The notes below the pieces were generated by a model, which was not told the origin of the DNA, did no database searches, and saw nothing but the letters and a program-made list of their open reading frames with translations. Below, piece by piece: positions 30,490 to 38,679 of a stretch of DNA of 64,000 bases. The translations under genes were made by a program, and so were the position numbers. This DNA is from a virus. Each line of letters begins with the position of its first letter. Positions within the stretch are counted from its first letter, which is position 1. The stretch lies in IMG/VR virus record IMGVR_UViG_3300042467_002158, positions 62,001 through 126,000 of that record; one strand, written 5' to 3'.

Positions 30490-30966
30490 TTATCTTTCAA
30501 AAATAAAGTTATCTATTTTTTCCTTTAGTTCGTCACTTAGTTTTATTGAACTTTTGTCTTTATCTAATGTTACTCTAACATAATCTGAACCAAAAAAGTA
30601 TTGGAGTTCTTCGGATATACTAGTTGATAAATTATTTTTGAGTCGATATTCATTAGTAATTGAAGACCCCATCAATTTAGCAGAAACCAAAAACATTTTA
30701 TCTCCATCAATAATTGTAACATCAACCATTAAATAATCATATAATTCACCAACTGAGATCATTTGTCTAACCCCTTTGATTTGAAACTGATAATCAAATT
30801 TTGCTTTCCAATCGAGACCTATTGAAAGTTGACCTTCGAAAGTAAAAACCATGTCTTTAATTATCTTATTAACTCGTCTTAATTTTTCTTCTGTGTAAAT
30901 GTCGGAAACGTAATTAGAAGATTCACTTATGAGATTTAATAAGTTTCTTTTTTTGATGGTAAACAT
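30490..30966 (-). CDS. Tagged hypothetical protein
   Basis: 158 residues. Leader-like start MFTIKKRNLLNLISESSNYV, cleavage-like ISE. The body is alpha/beta (DMVFTFEGQLSIGLDWKAKF, DYLMVDVTIIDGDKMFLVSA) with an acidic helix at the end. It lies 4 bp from the gene at 30971. No family recognised. Confidence 0.55.
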   Translation of the reverse strand: MFTIKKRNLLNLISESSNYVSDIYTEEKLRRVNKIIKDMVFTFEGQLSIGLDWKAKFDYQFQIKGVRQMISVGELYDYLMVDVTIIDGDKMFLVSAKLMGSSITNEYRLKNNLSTSISEELQYFFGSDYVRVTLDKDKSSIKLSDELKEKIDNFIFER

Positions 30967-30970
30967 TATT

Positions 30971-31453
30971 TTATGAATTTATGCCAAACTGTTGATTTAA
31001 TTTTGATCTCCAATCCGAAAACGATGGTGTTGTTACGTTTGTAGAATTAGTTGTGGTATTTGTTGTGGTAGTATTAGTTTTACTTTGGGTGTTATCGCTA
31101 CTTTTTATTTGGTTTTGTAAATGTTGTAAAGTTTTAACTGCGGAATCTAACCATCGTTTTTGGTATTTATTATCGATATTATAGTTTTGTAAATATGATA
31201 TAGTTTTTGAAATATCAGTTTTACCATTCCACGCCTTATTTGTGAAGTTTTGAAACGCGGTTTTTACTTTAGATAAATTTTGACCATACTCAGCCCTTTT
31301 AGGATCGGTTTTTTCCAAAGTCGACCAATCCAACGGCAAAAAAGATTCCTCAGATGAGTTAAAAGTTTTTGCCATATCTTTCACAAAAGTTGATTGCTCA
31401 TAAAGAAGTTTGATTCTTTTTTTTTCGTCTTCTGTAATTATAAGTCTTTTCAT
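30971..31453 (-). CDS. Tagged protein with Thr/Asn linker
   Basis: 160 residues. Leader MKRLIITEDEKKRIKLLYEQ, cleavage-like LYE. A helical middle is followed by a Thr/Asn-only stretch (NTTTTNTTTNSTNVTTPS) and a short C-terminal DWRSKLNQQFGINS. The low-complexity linker resembles those of the next two genes. No family recognised. Confidence 0.6.
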   Translation of the reverse strand: MKRLIITEDEKKRIKLLYEQSTFVKDMAKTFNSSEESFLPLDWSTLEKTDPKRAEYGQNLSKVKTAFQNFTNKAWNGKTDISKTISYLQNYNIDNKYQKRWLDSAVKTLQHLQNQIKSSDNTQSKTNTTTTNTTTNSTNVTTPSFSDWRSKLNQQFGINS

Positions 31454-31460
31454 ACCCTAA

Positions 31461-32369
31461 TTAGGCTGTTGGTGGTTGTTGTCCTTGAGCTCCTGCTTTG
31501 AATCCAGCAACCGCTCCTTTTATTCCTTGACCTAATCTTTGAAATGCCGTGTCGGCAGCCATTCCAAGTGCGGTTCTAATATCTGATTTTAATGCCTTTG
31601 TTGTTTGATCACCACTTTTCTTTTCTAAATTATCTAAAGCCTTTTCTCTCTGATCTGGCGGAAGTTTTAGAATATACTCTCCTGCCGGTGATTTTGACCA
31701 TGTGGCAACTTCTTTTTGTTTCGCAGGATCTAATGAACTAATATTTGGCATAAGTTTTTTTGCTTCTCCAACAGGGTCTTGTAATGTTGTTGAGTTTGAT
31801 CCGGCTGCGGGTGCAGCACCTCCTTGTGGAGATGCGGTTAAACTAGGTGACGATACTTTCATTGAGGACGCCGGTTTTACATCAAGTTTATCTCCTTTAG
31901 CCCAATTAAGTTTGCTGATGGCGTCAAATGATTTAGTTCCTGGTTTAGCCTCTGTAAAATCTTTGAACTTACCCTGTTTGAAAAGTTTTTGTAAATTTGG
32001 TGATACAGCGTCCGCCTTAATTTTAAAGAAGTATTTGTCACCTTCTTTTTTATAATCATAATCAAGATCATGTAACATTATTGTTTTTTTATCGGGTGTT
32101 GCTCCTGCCGCTGGGGTCGCTCCTGCCGCTGGAGTCGCTCCTGCCGCTGGTGCTGTTTGTGTTGGGATATTAGACACTGAGGATTGAGGTGTAACCGCTC
32201 CTACAACAGGAGTTCCTTGGTTTCCTGTAACAGCATCTACATTTGGTTTATTGGGATCTACAACCGGTGCGGCTTGTTCAAAAACATAATTTTGTTTAGT
32301 TGCGGATTTGTGCATGTTTAAAATCCGATTTTTTTCATTTTCCGATAATACAAATAAATTCTTTTTCAT
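31461..32369 (-). CDS. Tagged Ala/Pro-rich protein with hexapeptide repeats
   Basis: 302 residues. Leader-like MKKNLFVLSENEKNRILNMH then KSATKQNYVFEQAAP. A repeat AAGATP x3 (18 nt period) lies at about residues 76-93, then a beta-like segment (MLHDLDYDYKKEGDKYFFKI), a Pro/Ser-rich linker and a C-terminal helix-rich region ending in GQQPPTA. It could be an internal virion protein with flexible linkers. TATTTATA-type box upstream. No family recognised. Confidence 0.6.
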   Translation of the reverse strand: MKKNLFVLSENEKNRILNMHKSATKQNYVFEQAAPVVDPNKPNVDAVTGNQGTPVVGAVTPQSSVSNIPTQTAPAAGATPAAGATPAAGATPDKKTIMLHDLDYDYKKEGDKYFFKIKADAVSPNLQKLFKQGKFKDFTEAKPGTKSFDAISKLNWAKGDKLDVKPASSMKVSSPSLTASPQGGAAPAAGSNSTTLQDPVGEAKKLMPNISSLDPAKQKEVATWSKSPAGEYILKLPPDQREKALDNLEKKSGDQTTKALKSDIRTALGMAADTAFQRLGQGIKGAVAGFKAGAQGQQPPTA

Positions 32370-32426
32370 AAAACTTTTTTTTATAAATAGTTTTATAAAT
32401 GTAAAATTCTTTAAATAATGAAAAAA

Positions 32427-32777
32427 TTATTTAACCTCTTGGACCGCACATTTCCATTCAGACTTTTCATATTCGTCCACGGATTTGTGACCACATTTAG
32501 TTGCAACATTTTTTTTCTGATCTTCAGTCTGTTTTTCCCATTCAATAACTTTACCATCATTACCTTTAATTGATTTTGGTCCTGATGCTTTTACCATAGG
32601 TTTAATTGGAGTTCTTGTTGAACTACTAGATGGTGTGGTAGGTGAATCCGCTGGAGCGGCAGGTGCCGGAGCGGCAGGAGGTGCAGGTGGCGGCGGGGCT
32701 TGTTCCTTCAAATATCTCTGTTCTAAGATAAGATTAGATTTTTGTATGTTTTGTGTTTTTCTTTTGTTGAGATACAT
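32427..32777 (-). CDS. Tagged Pro/Ala-rich small protein
   Basis: 116 residues from the ATG of MYLNKRKTQNIQKSNLILEQ, with two cleavage-like sites (LILE and YLKE). A Pro/Ala stretch (APPPPAPPAAPAPAAPADSP) follows, then KSIKGNDGKVIEWEKQTEDQ and a C-terminal CGHKSVDEYEKSEWKCAVQ with two Cys. Compact architecture of leader, linker and small domain. No family recognised. Confidence 0.6.
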   Translation of the reverse strand: MYLNKRKTQNIQKSNLILEQRYLKEQAPPPPAPPAAPAPAAPADSPTTPSSSSTRTPIKPMVKASGPKSIKGNDGKVIEWEKQTEDQKKNVATKCGHKSVDEYEKSEWKCAVQEVK

Positions 32778-32806
32778 GTTATTATTTTTTAATTCACAAT
32801 ATTTTT

Positions 32807-33475
32807 TTAACAAGGAACACTTGATTGAGCTCCAGATCCATCCTTACAACAATATTCTAACTTTTTATTCACATTATTTATTGTTGGTATATCAGTAAGA
32901 GCATATGCGCAAAAAGATCTTAAAAATCCCTTAGGATTTGCCTGAGTTATAACCGAAGTTTTATAATTTCCAACCCAAGCAGGAACTGCGGTAAATTCAT
33001 TAGGTTTGGCGGCATTAACATTCAACCCAACTGCGGTAGCTGAATTATCCAAATCTACACAATTATATCTATATTTTATATTTCCTTTATATGTCATACC
33101 ATCATATAATTTTTTTGTAAACTCAATTGTTTTTTCATCAATTTTAACTGGAAGACCTGCTTTGTTTGTTGTTGCAAATTGAGGTGCTTGTTGTGCTTCG
33201 GATTTATAGGCAGTTACTGCCTCGGGTCTACACTGATTTTGGATTCTTGCGGTTACAGAATATACATCCTGTGGTGAGCCTTGACCTCCTCCACCAACGA
33301 CTTCTTGATTTCCAGTGTCACCTGTTGGATTTTCGGTTAGTAATGGTTTAACATTACCAAGGTGAGATTCCAAAAGTTTTTTAAATCTTGAGGTATTCAC
33401 TAACAGACTACCTTCGTATTGTTCTCTAATTCTATTTTTTTCTTCGTTAGATAAATCGTTTAATAAATGTTTCAT
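32807..33475 (-). CDS. Tagged hypothetical protein with cysteine-rich end
   Basis: 222 residues. Leader MKHLLNDLSNEEKNRIREQY with IRE. Glycine-rich linker (TGNQEVVGGGGQGSPQDVYS), a body with VTARIQNQCRPEAVTAYKSE and a C-terminal pair CCKDGSGAQSSVPC. TATTTATA box in the region upstream of the ATG. No family recognised. Confidence 0.6.
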   Translation of the reverse strand: MKHLLNDLSNEEKNRIREQYEGSLLVNTSRFKKLLESHLGNVKPLLTENPTGDTGNQEVVGGGGQGSPQDVYSVTARIQNQCRPEAVTAYKSEAQQAPQFATTNKAGLPVKIDEKTIEFTKKLYDGMTYKGNIKYRYNCVDLDNSATAVGLNVNAAKPNEFTAVPAWVGNYKTSVITQANPKGFLRSFCAYALTDIPTINNVNKKLEYCCKDGSGAQSSVPC

Positions 33476-33507
33476 ACTAATTGTTTAATTATAAATATTA
33501 TTATAAA

Positions 33508-34194
33508 TTATAAGGTGGTTGATAATGTAATATTATTTCCATTAACATTATAATTTCCTCTGGTTTTTCCCGTAAAAGGATTTGATTCACGTGAATTAAA
33601 TGAGTTTGTATTATCCTCACTTGTCATACATGAAAATCTAACCTTATTTAAAACAATGTCAAAAATCCCTTTGGTTTTATTTTTACATTTTTTATTATAG
33701 TTATCAAATCCACTAGGTTTTGTAATTGTTTTACTACGATCTTCGTTTAAAATCGAAATAACGGACGACGTAATATTTGACTCATATAGATTATTTTCAA
33801 AATTACAATAGAATATCATTTCAAATCGTGGTCCCATTTCAAACATAAGTTCAAAAGGGAAATCATATTTATCATTAAACTCGTCAACAAATTTTTTTAT
33901 TTTATTAAAATAATTTTCCAAAACTTCTTCTCCATCTCTATATTTTGAGTCCCACTCTCTTGGGTTTCTATAAAATTCCATAAGATGCAAACTATCCCCA
34001 TCTTTTGAAATTTCAAAATCTAGTCCCCCATAAGAAAAAATGATTCCGTCATCATTAGGATAATGAAAACTTTCAGAAAGTCTTCTTAATTTTAACCAAA
34101 TGTTTGTCCAATCGATATCTGAAAACCCTTCGTTTATTACACGTCTAACTACTCTTGTTAAATCTGACTCACTCAATCTAACGATTTTTTTCAT
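33508..34194 (-). CDS. Tagged hypothetical protein
   Basis: 228 residues. Leader MKKIVRLSESDLTRVVRRVI then NEG, nearly identical to 9097 and 36208. Body includes DDGIIFSYGGLDFEISKDGD and FDVFELMFEMGPRF-like beta text, and a C-terminal part (VRFSCMTSEDNTNSFN, ...NVNGNNITLSTTL). TATTTATA box at 34208-34215. No family recognised. Confidence 0.65.
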   Translation of the reverse strand: MKKIVRLSESDLTRVVRRVINEGFSDIDWTNIWLKLRRLSESFHYPNDDGIIFSYGGLDFEISKDGDSLHLMEFYRNPREWDSKYRDGEEVLENYFNKIKKFVDEFNDKYDFPFELMFEMGPRFEMIFYCNFENNLYESNITSSVISILNEDRSKTITKPSGFDNYNKKCKNKTKGIFDIVLNKVRFSCMTSEDNTNSFNSRESNPFTGKTRGNYNVNGNNITLSTTL

Positions 34195-34207
34195 AATGAA
34201 CTTTAAT

Positions 34208-34215
34208 TATAAATA
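34208..34215 (-). promoter_or_regulatory. TATTTATA box
   Basis: Coding-strand GACTATATTTATAATT lies 13 nt upstream of the ATG of the tagged gene at 33508-34194. Confidence 0.45.
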
Positions 34216-34236
34216 TAGTCAAAAGAAAAAAAAGGT

Positions 34237-34371
34237 TTATTTTGTGGTTGTCTCATTTTTCTTATCGGAGGGTTTAATAACTTTTTTGAATTTCTTAAAC
34301 TTAAGTGTATCTTCTGAGATCCCCGAAGAATAGAATTCCCTTATTTTTGGTTTGTTTATTATTTTTGACAT
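34237..34371 (-). CDS. 44-residue basic hypothetical protein
   Basis: MSKIINKPKIREFYSSGISE followed by a lysine-rich C-terminus (KFKKFKKVIKPSDKKNETTT). The length, clean stop and distinct lysine composition suggest a real small gene. Function unknown; DNA- or RNA-binding is possible from charge only. Confidence 0.5.
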   Translation of the reverse strand: MSKIINKPKIREFYSSGISEDTLKFKKFKKVIKPSDKKNETTTK

Positions 34372-34455
34372 ACAATTTTAAATATATCAACAAATAAAAA
34401 CCGACCCTTTTTTTAAGTGATCTATTAAGTAAGACATTATATAAGACAAAATAAA

Positions 34456-34497
34456 ACCCGAAGGGTTCGGTCGGTAAAAAAAAACCGACGAAGTCGG
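34456..34497. terminator. Nested GC hairpins, probable terminators
   Basis: ACCCGAAGGGT-type and CCGAC-GAA-GTCGG hairpins follow each other with A8-A9 runs between, in the 160 bp between the small basic gene and the tagged gene at 34534. They can stop transcription in either direction. Confidence 0.4.
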
Positions 34498-34533
34498 GAT
34501 CCGCGGTATATGGCCCCCATTTAAAAGGAAGAA

Positions 34534-34983
34534 TTATCGTTTTTTAGATCTTTTAGGTTTTTTATAATGGTAGTGATCGAATTCTTTATCAGTATAGGAG
34601 ATTACCTCATCTGAATCATCATCATACCTTTCTAATTCTTTATATTTTCCTGTAAAATAACTAAACTCAACACAATCACATTTGATACCCGTTTTTGATG
34701 TGAAATATTCAAGAACTACTTCTGAAAAAACTTTTTTTCTATTAATGGGAATAAAACTTTCAAAATCATTAGTAAATTGGTTATCTAATGATAATTCTCT
34801 TTTACACCCCTTAGTAATTGGCTCATCATGCCAAAGAGTTGCAAAGTCATCTCCATCAGAAGTTTTAACATTTCTATACGAACTTTCTTCTTCGTAAGGA
34901 TCCACATCGAAACCTTTAATAAAACTATCAAGGAATTTTAAAAGAACTCTTCTATACTGATCTTTAGAGATGATTATTTTCAT
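34534..34983 (-). CDS. Tagged hypothetical protein
   Basis: 149 residues. Leader variant MKIIISKDQYRRVLLKFLDS. Body is acidic (YEEESSYRNVKTSDGDDFA, ERYDDDSDEVISYTDKEFDH) with a basic end (HYHYKKPKRSKKR). Coding-strand TATTTATA at 34988-34995 is 4 nt from the ATG, one of the closest in the window. No (L/I)xE site is obvious in this leader. No family recognised. Confidence 0.6.
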   Translation of the reverse strand: MKIIISKDQYRRVLLKFLDSFIKGFDVDPYEEESSYRNVKTSDGDDFATLWHDEPITKGCKRELSLDNQFTNDFESFIPINRKKVFSEVVLEYFTSKTGIKCDCVEFSYFTGKYKELERYDDDSDEVISYTDKEFDHYHYKKPKRSKKR

Positions 34984-34987
34984 ACTC

Positions 34988-34995
34988 TATAAATA
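34988..34995 (-). promoter_or_regulatory. TATTTATA box, very near the start codon
   Basis: Coding-strand GTAGTATTTATAGAGTATG: the box ends 4 nt from the ATG, implying a leaderless or very short leader if it is a -10 type promoter. Confidence 0.45.
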
Positions 34996-34998
34996 CTA

Positions 34999-35583
34999 CT
35001 ACAAACCAAATCTATCAGGATGGATCCAATTGTCTTGGTAACTAGAAGATATTGCGGCTCTATGGTATTCACGAGCAAAATATTCCCCCCAACATTCAAA
35101 TGGTTTAGGATCAAACATATCAATATTATGAATGGGTGTATGTGGGGAAATAAGAGGTCTAAAAGTGATTAAAATATGTTTATTTAGTTCAGAAATAAAA
35201 TTCTCAATTTCATTATATATTTCCTCACCTCCGATATACCCATTATAATGTGGGGTTTTATACACTTGAGAAAATGTTTGTGGAGCATAAGAGGGTAAAG
35301 AAATTATATCATAGATTCTAAGTTCCATATAGGTTTGACCATACCACTGAGGATTTTTAATCTTTGGATCTCGGTGTCTAATAAAAACATCAAACTTCAA
35401 ACCAGGGTAAGTAGATTCAATAAACTTACCCAACAACTTAAGATATTTTCTATGGATAAGGTATCTAAGTTTTTCTTCCTCCTGTATTAATTTAAACTCA
35501 GAATAAGAACTATAGGTATGACTCATCACATGAGTAGCATACTCATCTCTAAGTTTCATTTCAAAATTCAAGTTGTGATTCAT
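34999..35583 (-). CDS. Hypothetical protein
   Basis: 194 residues, no leader. Helical N-terminus (FEMKLRDEYATHVMSHTYSS), then LRYLIHRKYLKLLGKFIEST and aromatic-rich beta text (MELRIYDIISLPSYAPQTFS). C-terminal part ECWGEYFAREYHRAA. No recognised domain. Downstream of a TATTTATA-controlled gene on the same strand. Confidence 0.55.
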   Translation of the reverse strand: MNHNLNFEMKLRDEYATHVMSHTYSSYSEFKLIQEEEKLRYLIHRKYLKLLGKFIESTYPGLKFDVFIRHRDPKIKNPQWYGQTYMELRIYDIISLPSYAPQTFSQVYKTPHYNGYIGGEEIYNEIENFISELNKHILITFRPLISPHTPIHNIDMFDPKPFECWGEYFAREYHRAAISSSYQDNWIHPDRFGL

Positions 35584-35668
35584 AATAAAAATGTAATTTA
35601 AATAAATCCACTAATCAAATTAAGGGAAATTTTTTCAAAATTTTTTTTTTAAGATTTCAGTTCTTTTT

Positions 35669-35693
35669 AAAAAGGGGGGTCTTGTTTTAGAAA
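35669..35693. repeat. Direct repeat element, copy 1
   Basis: AAAAAGGGGGGTCTTGTTTT followed by AGAAA, next to the stop of the tagged gene at 35687. A copy with one change is at 37479-37503 beside an HNH endonuclease gene. Confidence 0.45.
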
Positions 35694-36106
35694 TCCTCTT
35701 CTTTAAAATACAGATCAATAATATCTGAGAATCTTAAACCCATTATTGCGATTCCAAGTTGTTCGGGTATTTCATTTTCAATATATATATTTCCATTCTC
35801 ATCAATAAACTTCTCATGATCCCCCACATCTAAATAAAGATATTTTTTCCCGTCAAGTTCAAAAAGATACATAGGTCCATATTTGTTTAAATAACGATTA
35901 ATCAATCCAGGTGAAATATATCCAGCAAATTCCATTGGAATATCATAAGTTGAGGTTATTTGTTGAATGACATTTGTAAAATCAATACCCAACTTGTTTT
36001 TTAAAAACTTTTTGTTTTTTTCTAACATAGAGTCATTTTCACGAATCACTCGTTTAACGAGGTTAGTTAATTGTCCGTATTGATCTTCAGTTATAATGAT
36101 TTTCAT
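35687..36106 (-). CDS. Tagged hypothetical protein
   Basis: 139 residues. Leader MKIIITEDQYGQLTNLVKRV then IREN, site IRE. The body has a beta-like segment (YLFELDGKKYLYLDVGDHEK) and ends with FSDIIDLYFKEEDF. The stop overlaps the direct repeat copy 1. No family recognised. Confidence 0.6.
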   Translation of the reverse strand: MKIIITEDQYGQLTNLVKRVIRENDSMLEKNKKFLKNKLGIDFTNVIQQITSTYDIPMEFAGYISPGLINRYLNKYGPMYLFELDGKKYLYLDVGDHEKFIDENGNIYIENEIPEQLGIAIMGLRFSDIIDLYFKEEDF

Positions 36107-36207
36107 ATTAGATAAATATAATGGAAAATAAAAAACCCCAACTGTTGAGAGATGGGGGATATAATTTATTTTGGATTAAAAATTATTAGTTAAATAAAAA
36201 AATATTA

Positions 36208-36699
36208 TTATGTCATACTCTCACTTCTAAAATTATTAAATGGGTAACCTCTTCTCATAATAATATTTGAAGTATCTACGTCATAATCATAAGAGTTTAA
36301 CAACCAATCTTTAATATATTCTCTAGATTCATTAAGATCTAAATTAAAGGCCCTTAAAAATTGATCCATAAACCCGATATTCATATAGACCTTGTTTTCT
36401 TCTTTATTTGAAATTAACATCATAGTTGGTTTATTTTCATGATAAAAAAACATTTTCCAAGTAGGTCTTAATTCATCGGTCATACTATTTAAGTCGTTGA
36501 ATAAACTAAGGTATTTCATTGGGGTATCAATACCAGACAATTTTTTTAAGTTATCTGAACCCCCAACCATTCCGGATGATTCTTTCCACCCATCTTCTTT
36601 GATCATATCAATTAAACTATCTTTTGTTTCATTTTCTTTGAGAACTTGTTTAATTATATTGGTTAGTTGTGATTCAGTAATAGATACAATTTTTTTCAT
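36208..36699 (-). CDS. Tagged hypothetical protein
   Basis: 163 residues. Leader MKKIVSITESQLTNIIKQVL then KEN, site LKE, one of the clearest copies. Residues about 30-65 (DMIKEDGWKESSGMVGGSDN, LKKLSGIDTPMKYLSLF) are notable because the same theme, V(G/A)G-(I/N)NLK, occurs in the tagged protein at 46502 (AAEMVGGINNLKRMM). No family recognised. Confidence 0.62.
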   Translation of the reverse strand: MKKIVSITESQLTNIIKQVLKENETKDSLIDMIKEDGWKESSGMVGGSDNLKKLSGIDTPMKYLSLFNDLNSMTDELRPTWKMFFYHENKPTMMLISNKEENKVYMNIGFMDQFLRAFNLDLNESREYIKDWLLNSYDYDVDTSNIIMRRGYPFNNFRSESMT

Positions 36700-36732
36700 A
36701 ATAAAATTCTTTAGTAATAAATATATGATAAA

Positions 36733-36750
36733 ATAAAACCCCCCCTCTTT
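36733..36750. terminator. Hairpin terminator
   Basis: CCCTCTTT can pair with AAGGAGGG, flanked by A- and T-rich sequence, between the tagged gene and the HNH gene. Confidence 0.5.
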
Positions 36751-36764
36751 AAAAGGAGGGAGAA

Positions 36765-37388
36765 TTAAAATTTAGATCCTTTCTTTAGATTATCTTCAGC
36801 CCATAGGGGTTGGAAGTTAGTATAATGATTTAATTTAATGACCTCCTCATAAGTGGTGGCAGTTGACAATGGAATAATGTGATCATAGTGCCATTCCCCG
36901 TGATTATCCCAAGTCATCCCCTCCAAGAATAAATTCTCAATGTGAGCTCTGAAACCCATAAAATCAATTCCCAATATATCATAGGTTTTTGATTTTTTTG
37001 TATAACCCCTTCTTTTTACGGATTCCTTTATTGTTTTTCTAAGACGAATTTTGAATTTAAAGATTGGGTCATTATCCATTCTTTCTTTTCTTTTAACATT
37101 TTTACAGGACTTACAAACCTTTTCATAATTAATCCCGTTTGTTTGAATACGGAAGTTTTCAGTTGTAATTTTTCTTTCACCACAACAACTACAAGTCGTT
37201 AAACACTCTATTTTATTTGGTGTTCTTTTATGTAGGTTTTTAGATCTAAATATTTTATCTCTTTTTCTTCTTCGTATGTTTGAACACATTTTACAATAAC
37301 TCTGTAATGTCCCCGACTTTATATTCTTAACATAGAAATCACATTTAAGTTTAGACTCTTTACAATCAACACATTTTCTATTTTCCAT
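36765..37388 (-). CDS. HNH endonuclease (Zn-finger type)
   Basis: 207 residues from the ATG of MENRKCVDCKESKLKCDF. CxxC pairs at the N-terminus and middle (CSCCGERKITTENF, CKSCKNVKRKERM) bind zinc. The C-terminal HNH-like core is WDNHGEWHYDHIIPLSTATT then YTNFQPLWAEDNLKKGS, the pattern of phage HNH homing genes. The gene at 38676 is a close relative. It is followed by a long noncoding stretch, typical of inserted homing genes. Confidence 0.85.
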   Translation of the reverse strand: MENRKCVDCKESKLKCDFYVKNIKSGTLQSYCKMCSNIRRRKRDKIFRSKNLHKRTPNKIECLTTCSCCGERKITTENFRIQTNGINYEKVCKSCKNVKRKERMDNDPIFKFKIRLRKTIKESVKRRGYTKKSKTYDILGIDFMGFRAHIENLFLEGMTWDNHGEWHYDHIIPLSTATTYEEVIKLNHYTNFQPLWAEDNLKKGSKF

Positions 37389-37478
37389 ATAACTTAAATA
37401 TATAGATATAACATAAATAGGGGTCAATTTTTCCCATAAAATTCTAAAAATTTTTTTTAGTATATATGACCTTTTTTC

Positions 37479-37503
37479 AAAAAGGGGGGTCGTGTTTTAG
37501 AAA
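37479..37503. repeat. Direct repeat element, copy 2
   Basis: AAAAAGGGGGGTCGTGTTTT then AGAAA, one base different from copy 1 at 35669-35693. It lies just upstream of the HNH gene on the minus strand. Confidence 0.45.
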
Positions 37504-37731
37504 ACCTCCACCCTTAATAAGACATAGGGAAAAATATCAATTTTTTTCCAGAAATTTTTTTACGAATACTTTATAGAGGGGATTGAACCCCCCTTTCCCC
37601 TGACAGAATGTCACTTATGGGGGGAATACGGTAGGGGGGAGGGGGTATATAATAAGGTAGGGGCCCATGCCAAAGAAGAAGGGAGGGAGTGGTTTGTTAA
37701 TAACTTTAATTGACAATTAAGTGATCCGTTA

Positions 37732-37763
37732 TTTGATCATCTCATTTTTTTTCACTACCTTTG
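37732..37763 (+). promoter_or_regulatory. Bacteroidota-type promoter (TTTG, 20-nt spacer, TACCTTTG)
   Basis: TTTG at 37732-37735 and TACCTTTG at 37756-37763 are separated by 20 nt, the spacing of the Bacteroidota consensus. It points into a noncoding element. Confidence 0.55.
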
Positions 37764-37870
37764 TGTCATAGACCGATACGTCAGTTGAGTATTGTAACCT
37801 TCATTAACGAGGGGGACCGAGTAGACTCCATCCTGCCTTATAGTTTAGAAACATACAAGCATAAAAAAAT
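37764..37870 (+). ncRNA. Putative noncoding RNA, copy 1
   Basis: Begins just after the promoter and contains TAGACCGATACGTCAGTTGA (37769-37788) and a second motif GTAGACTCCATCCTGCC (from 37821). No ORF. The first motif recurs at 39771 and the second at 38143. Confidence 0.45.
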
Positions 37871-38057
37871 TCCCCACCTATTAGAAAGAGATTAGATTAA
37901 AGAACCCCTCGTTAGAAGTTCGTATGTCTTATTTGTTTTAAACCTCATCTTAATCTTTACATGTCACTTGGATCATTGATTAACTAATTCCCAACTGTGG
38001 GGAAAATAAGATTCTTATTATAAATATATTATTCTTTTAAAAAAGATCAATGGTTTA

Positions 38058-38089
38058 TTTGTTTATGTCAAAATAAATTTCTATCTTTG
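38058..38089 (+). promoter_or_regulatory. Bacteroidota-type promoter (TTTG, 20-nt spacer, TATCTTTG)
   Basis: TTTG at 38058-38061 and TATCTTTG at 38082-38089 with 20-nt spacing. It drives the element at 38090 and probably the small gene at 38232. Confidence 0.6.
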
Positions 38090-38165
38090 TATTGAAGGTG
38101 ATGATCACATATTCGGGCTGGGGGAGAAACACCTCTTGGAGTGTAGACTCCAATCTGCACTAATA
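38090..38165 (+). ncRNA. Leader RNA or noncoding RNA related to copy 1
   Basis: Contains GGGGGAGAAACACCTC, a hairpin GGAGT/ACTCC and TAGACTCCAATCTGC, matching the 37764 element in two places. It may be a structured 5' leader of the 54-residue gene, such as a riboswitch, or an independent RNA. Confidence 0.4.
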
Positions 38166-38231
38166 TATTATTATTGATCCCCCAATATTTAATTTGATGG
38201 TGTGAAATAATATTCGTATATTTATATTATT

Positions 38232-38396
38232 ATGATTGATATTCTATATTACTTGGGGATTGTTGTCTCCATCTTTTTTGTCCCCCTTTTTATTGGAATG
38301 ATCTTTTCCATTGTTATGGTTTCCAAGTTCCCCAACTCAAAGGTTTCGCTATGGTTGAAAAAACATATTGTTACCGATGAAGATCTTGAACCCTAA
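38232..38396 (+). CDS. Small membrane protein
   Basis: 54 residues: MIDILYYLGIVVSIFFVPLF with a long membrane segment to about residue 31, then a basic part (KFPNSKVSLWLKKH) and an acidic tail (IVTDEDLEP). It lies 140 nt downstream of a host-type promoter, with the structured leader in between. A TATTTATA text also stands 15 nt before the ATG. Its last 26 bp overlap the convergent gene at 38371. Too short for the usual ORF cut-off; no family recognised. Confidence 0.5.
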   Translation: MIDILYYLGIVVSIFFVPLFIGMIFSIVMVSKFPNSKVSLWLKKHIVTDEDLEP

Positions 38397-38679
38397 GAAG
38401 TGAGTGATCTCTTATAAGTTTATTAACCGTCATTAAATCGTCATCACTTAATGGGGAATTGGAATGAATGAATTCAATAACGTCTGCCATGTCTGTGTTG
38501 ATAAGTAACCATGCTTTTTGTTGAAACCTGTTATTGACCTCAATTATTCTATATTCACAAGTTCCCGTCACAGACCGAGACTCTGAGTCGAGTGACAGAG
38601 TGTCATATCTATAATTGACCATTATGGAACCATTATTTTCACTTACAGTTGTTTCGAATTTGTCTATTAGTTGTATCAT
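38371..38679 (-). CDS. Hypothetical protein
   Basis: 102 residues: beta-like N-terminus (MIQLIDKFETTVSENNGSIM, NYRYDTLSLDSES) and a helical C-terminus (ADVIEFIHSNSPLSDDDLMT). Its start overlaps the stop of the HNH gene by 4 bp (ATGA). No family recognised. Confidence 0.55.
   Translation of the reverse strand: MIQLIDKFETTVSENNGSIMVNYRYDTLSLDSESRSVTGTCEYRIIEVNNRFQQKAWLLINTDMADVIEFIHSNSPLSDDDLMTVNKLIRDHSLLRVQDLHR

Larger units (their letters stand above)
37389..38231. other. Long noncoding stretch with repeats and promoter-bearing elements
   Basis: No gene-like ORF is seen on either strand apart from the 54-residue plus-strand ORF at its right edge. It holds a direct repeat, two host-type promoters and two related transcribed elements. 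Confidence 0.5.
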
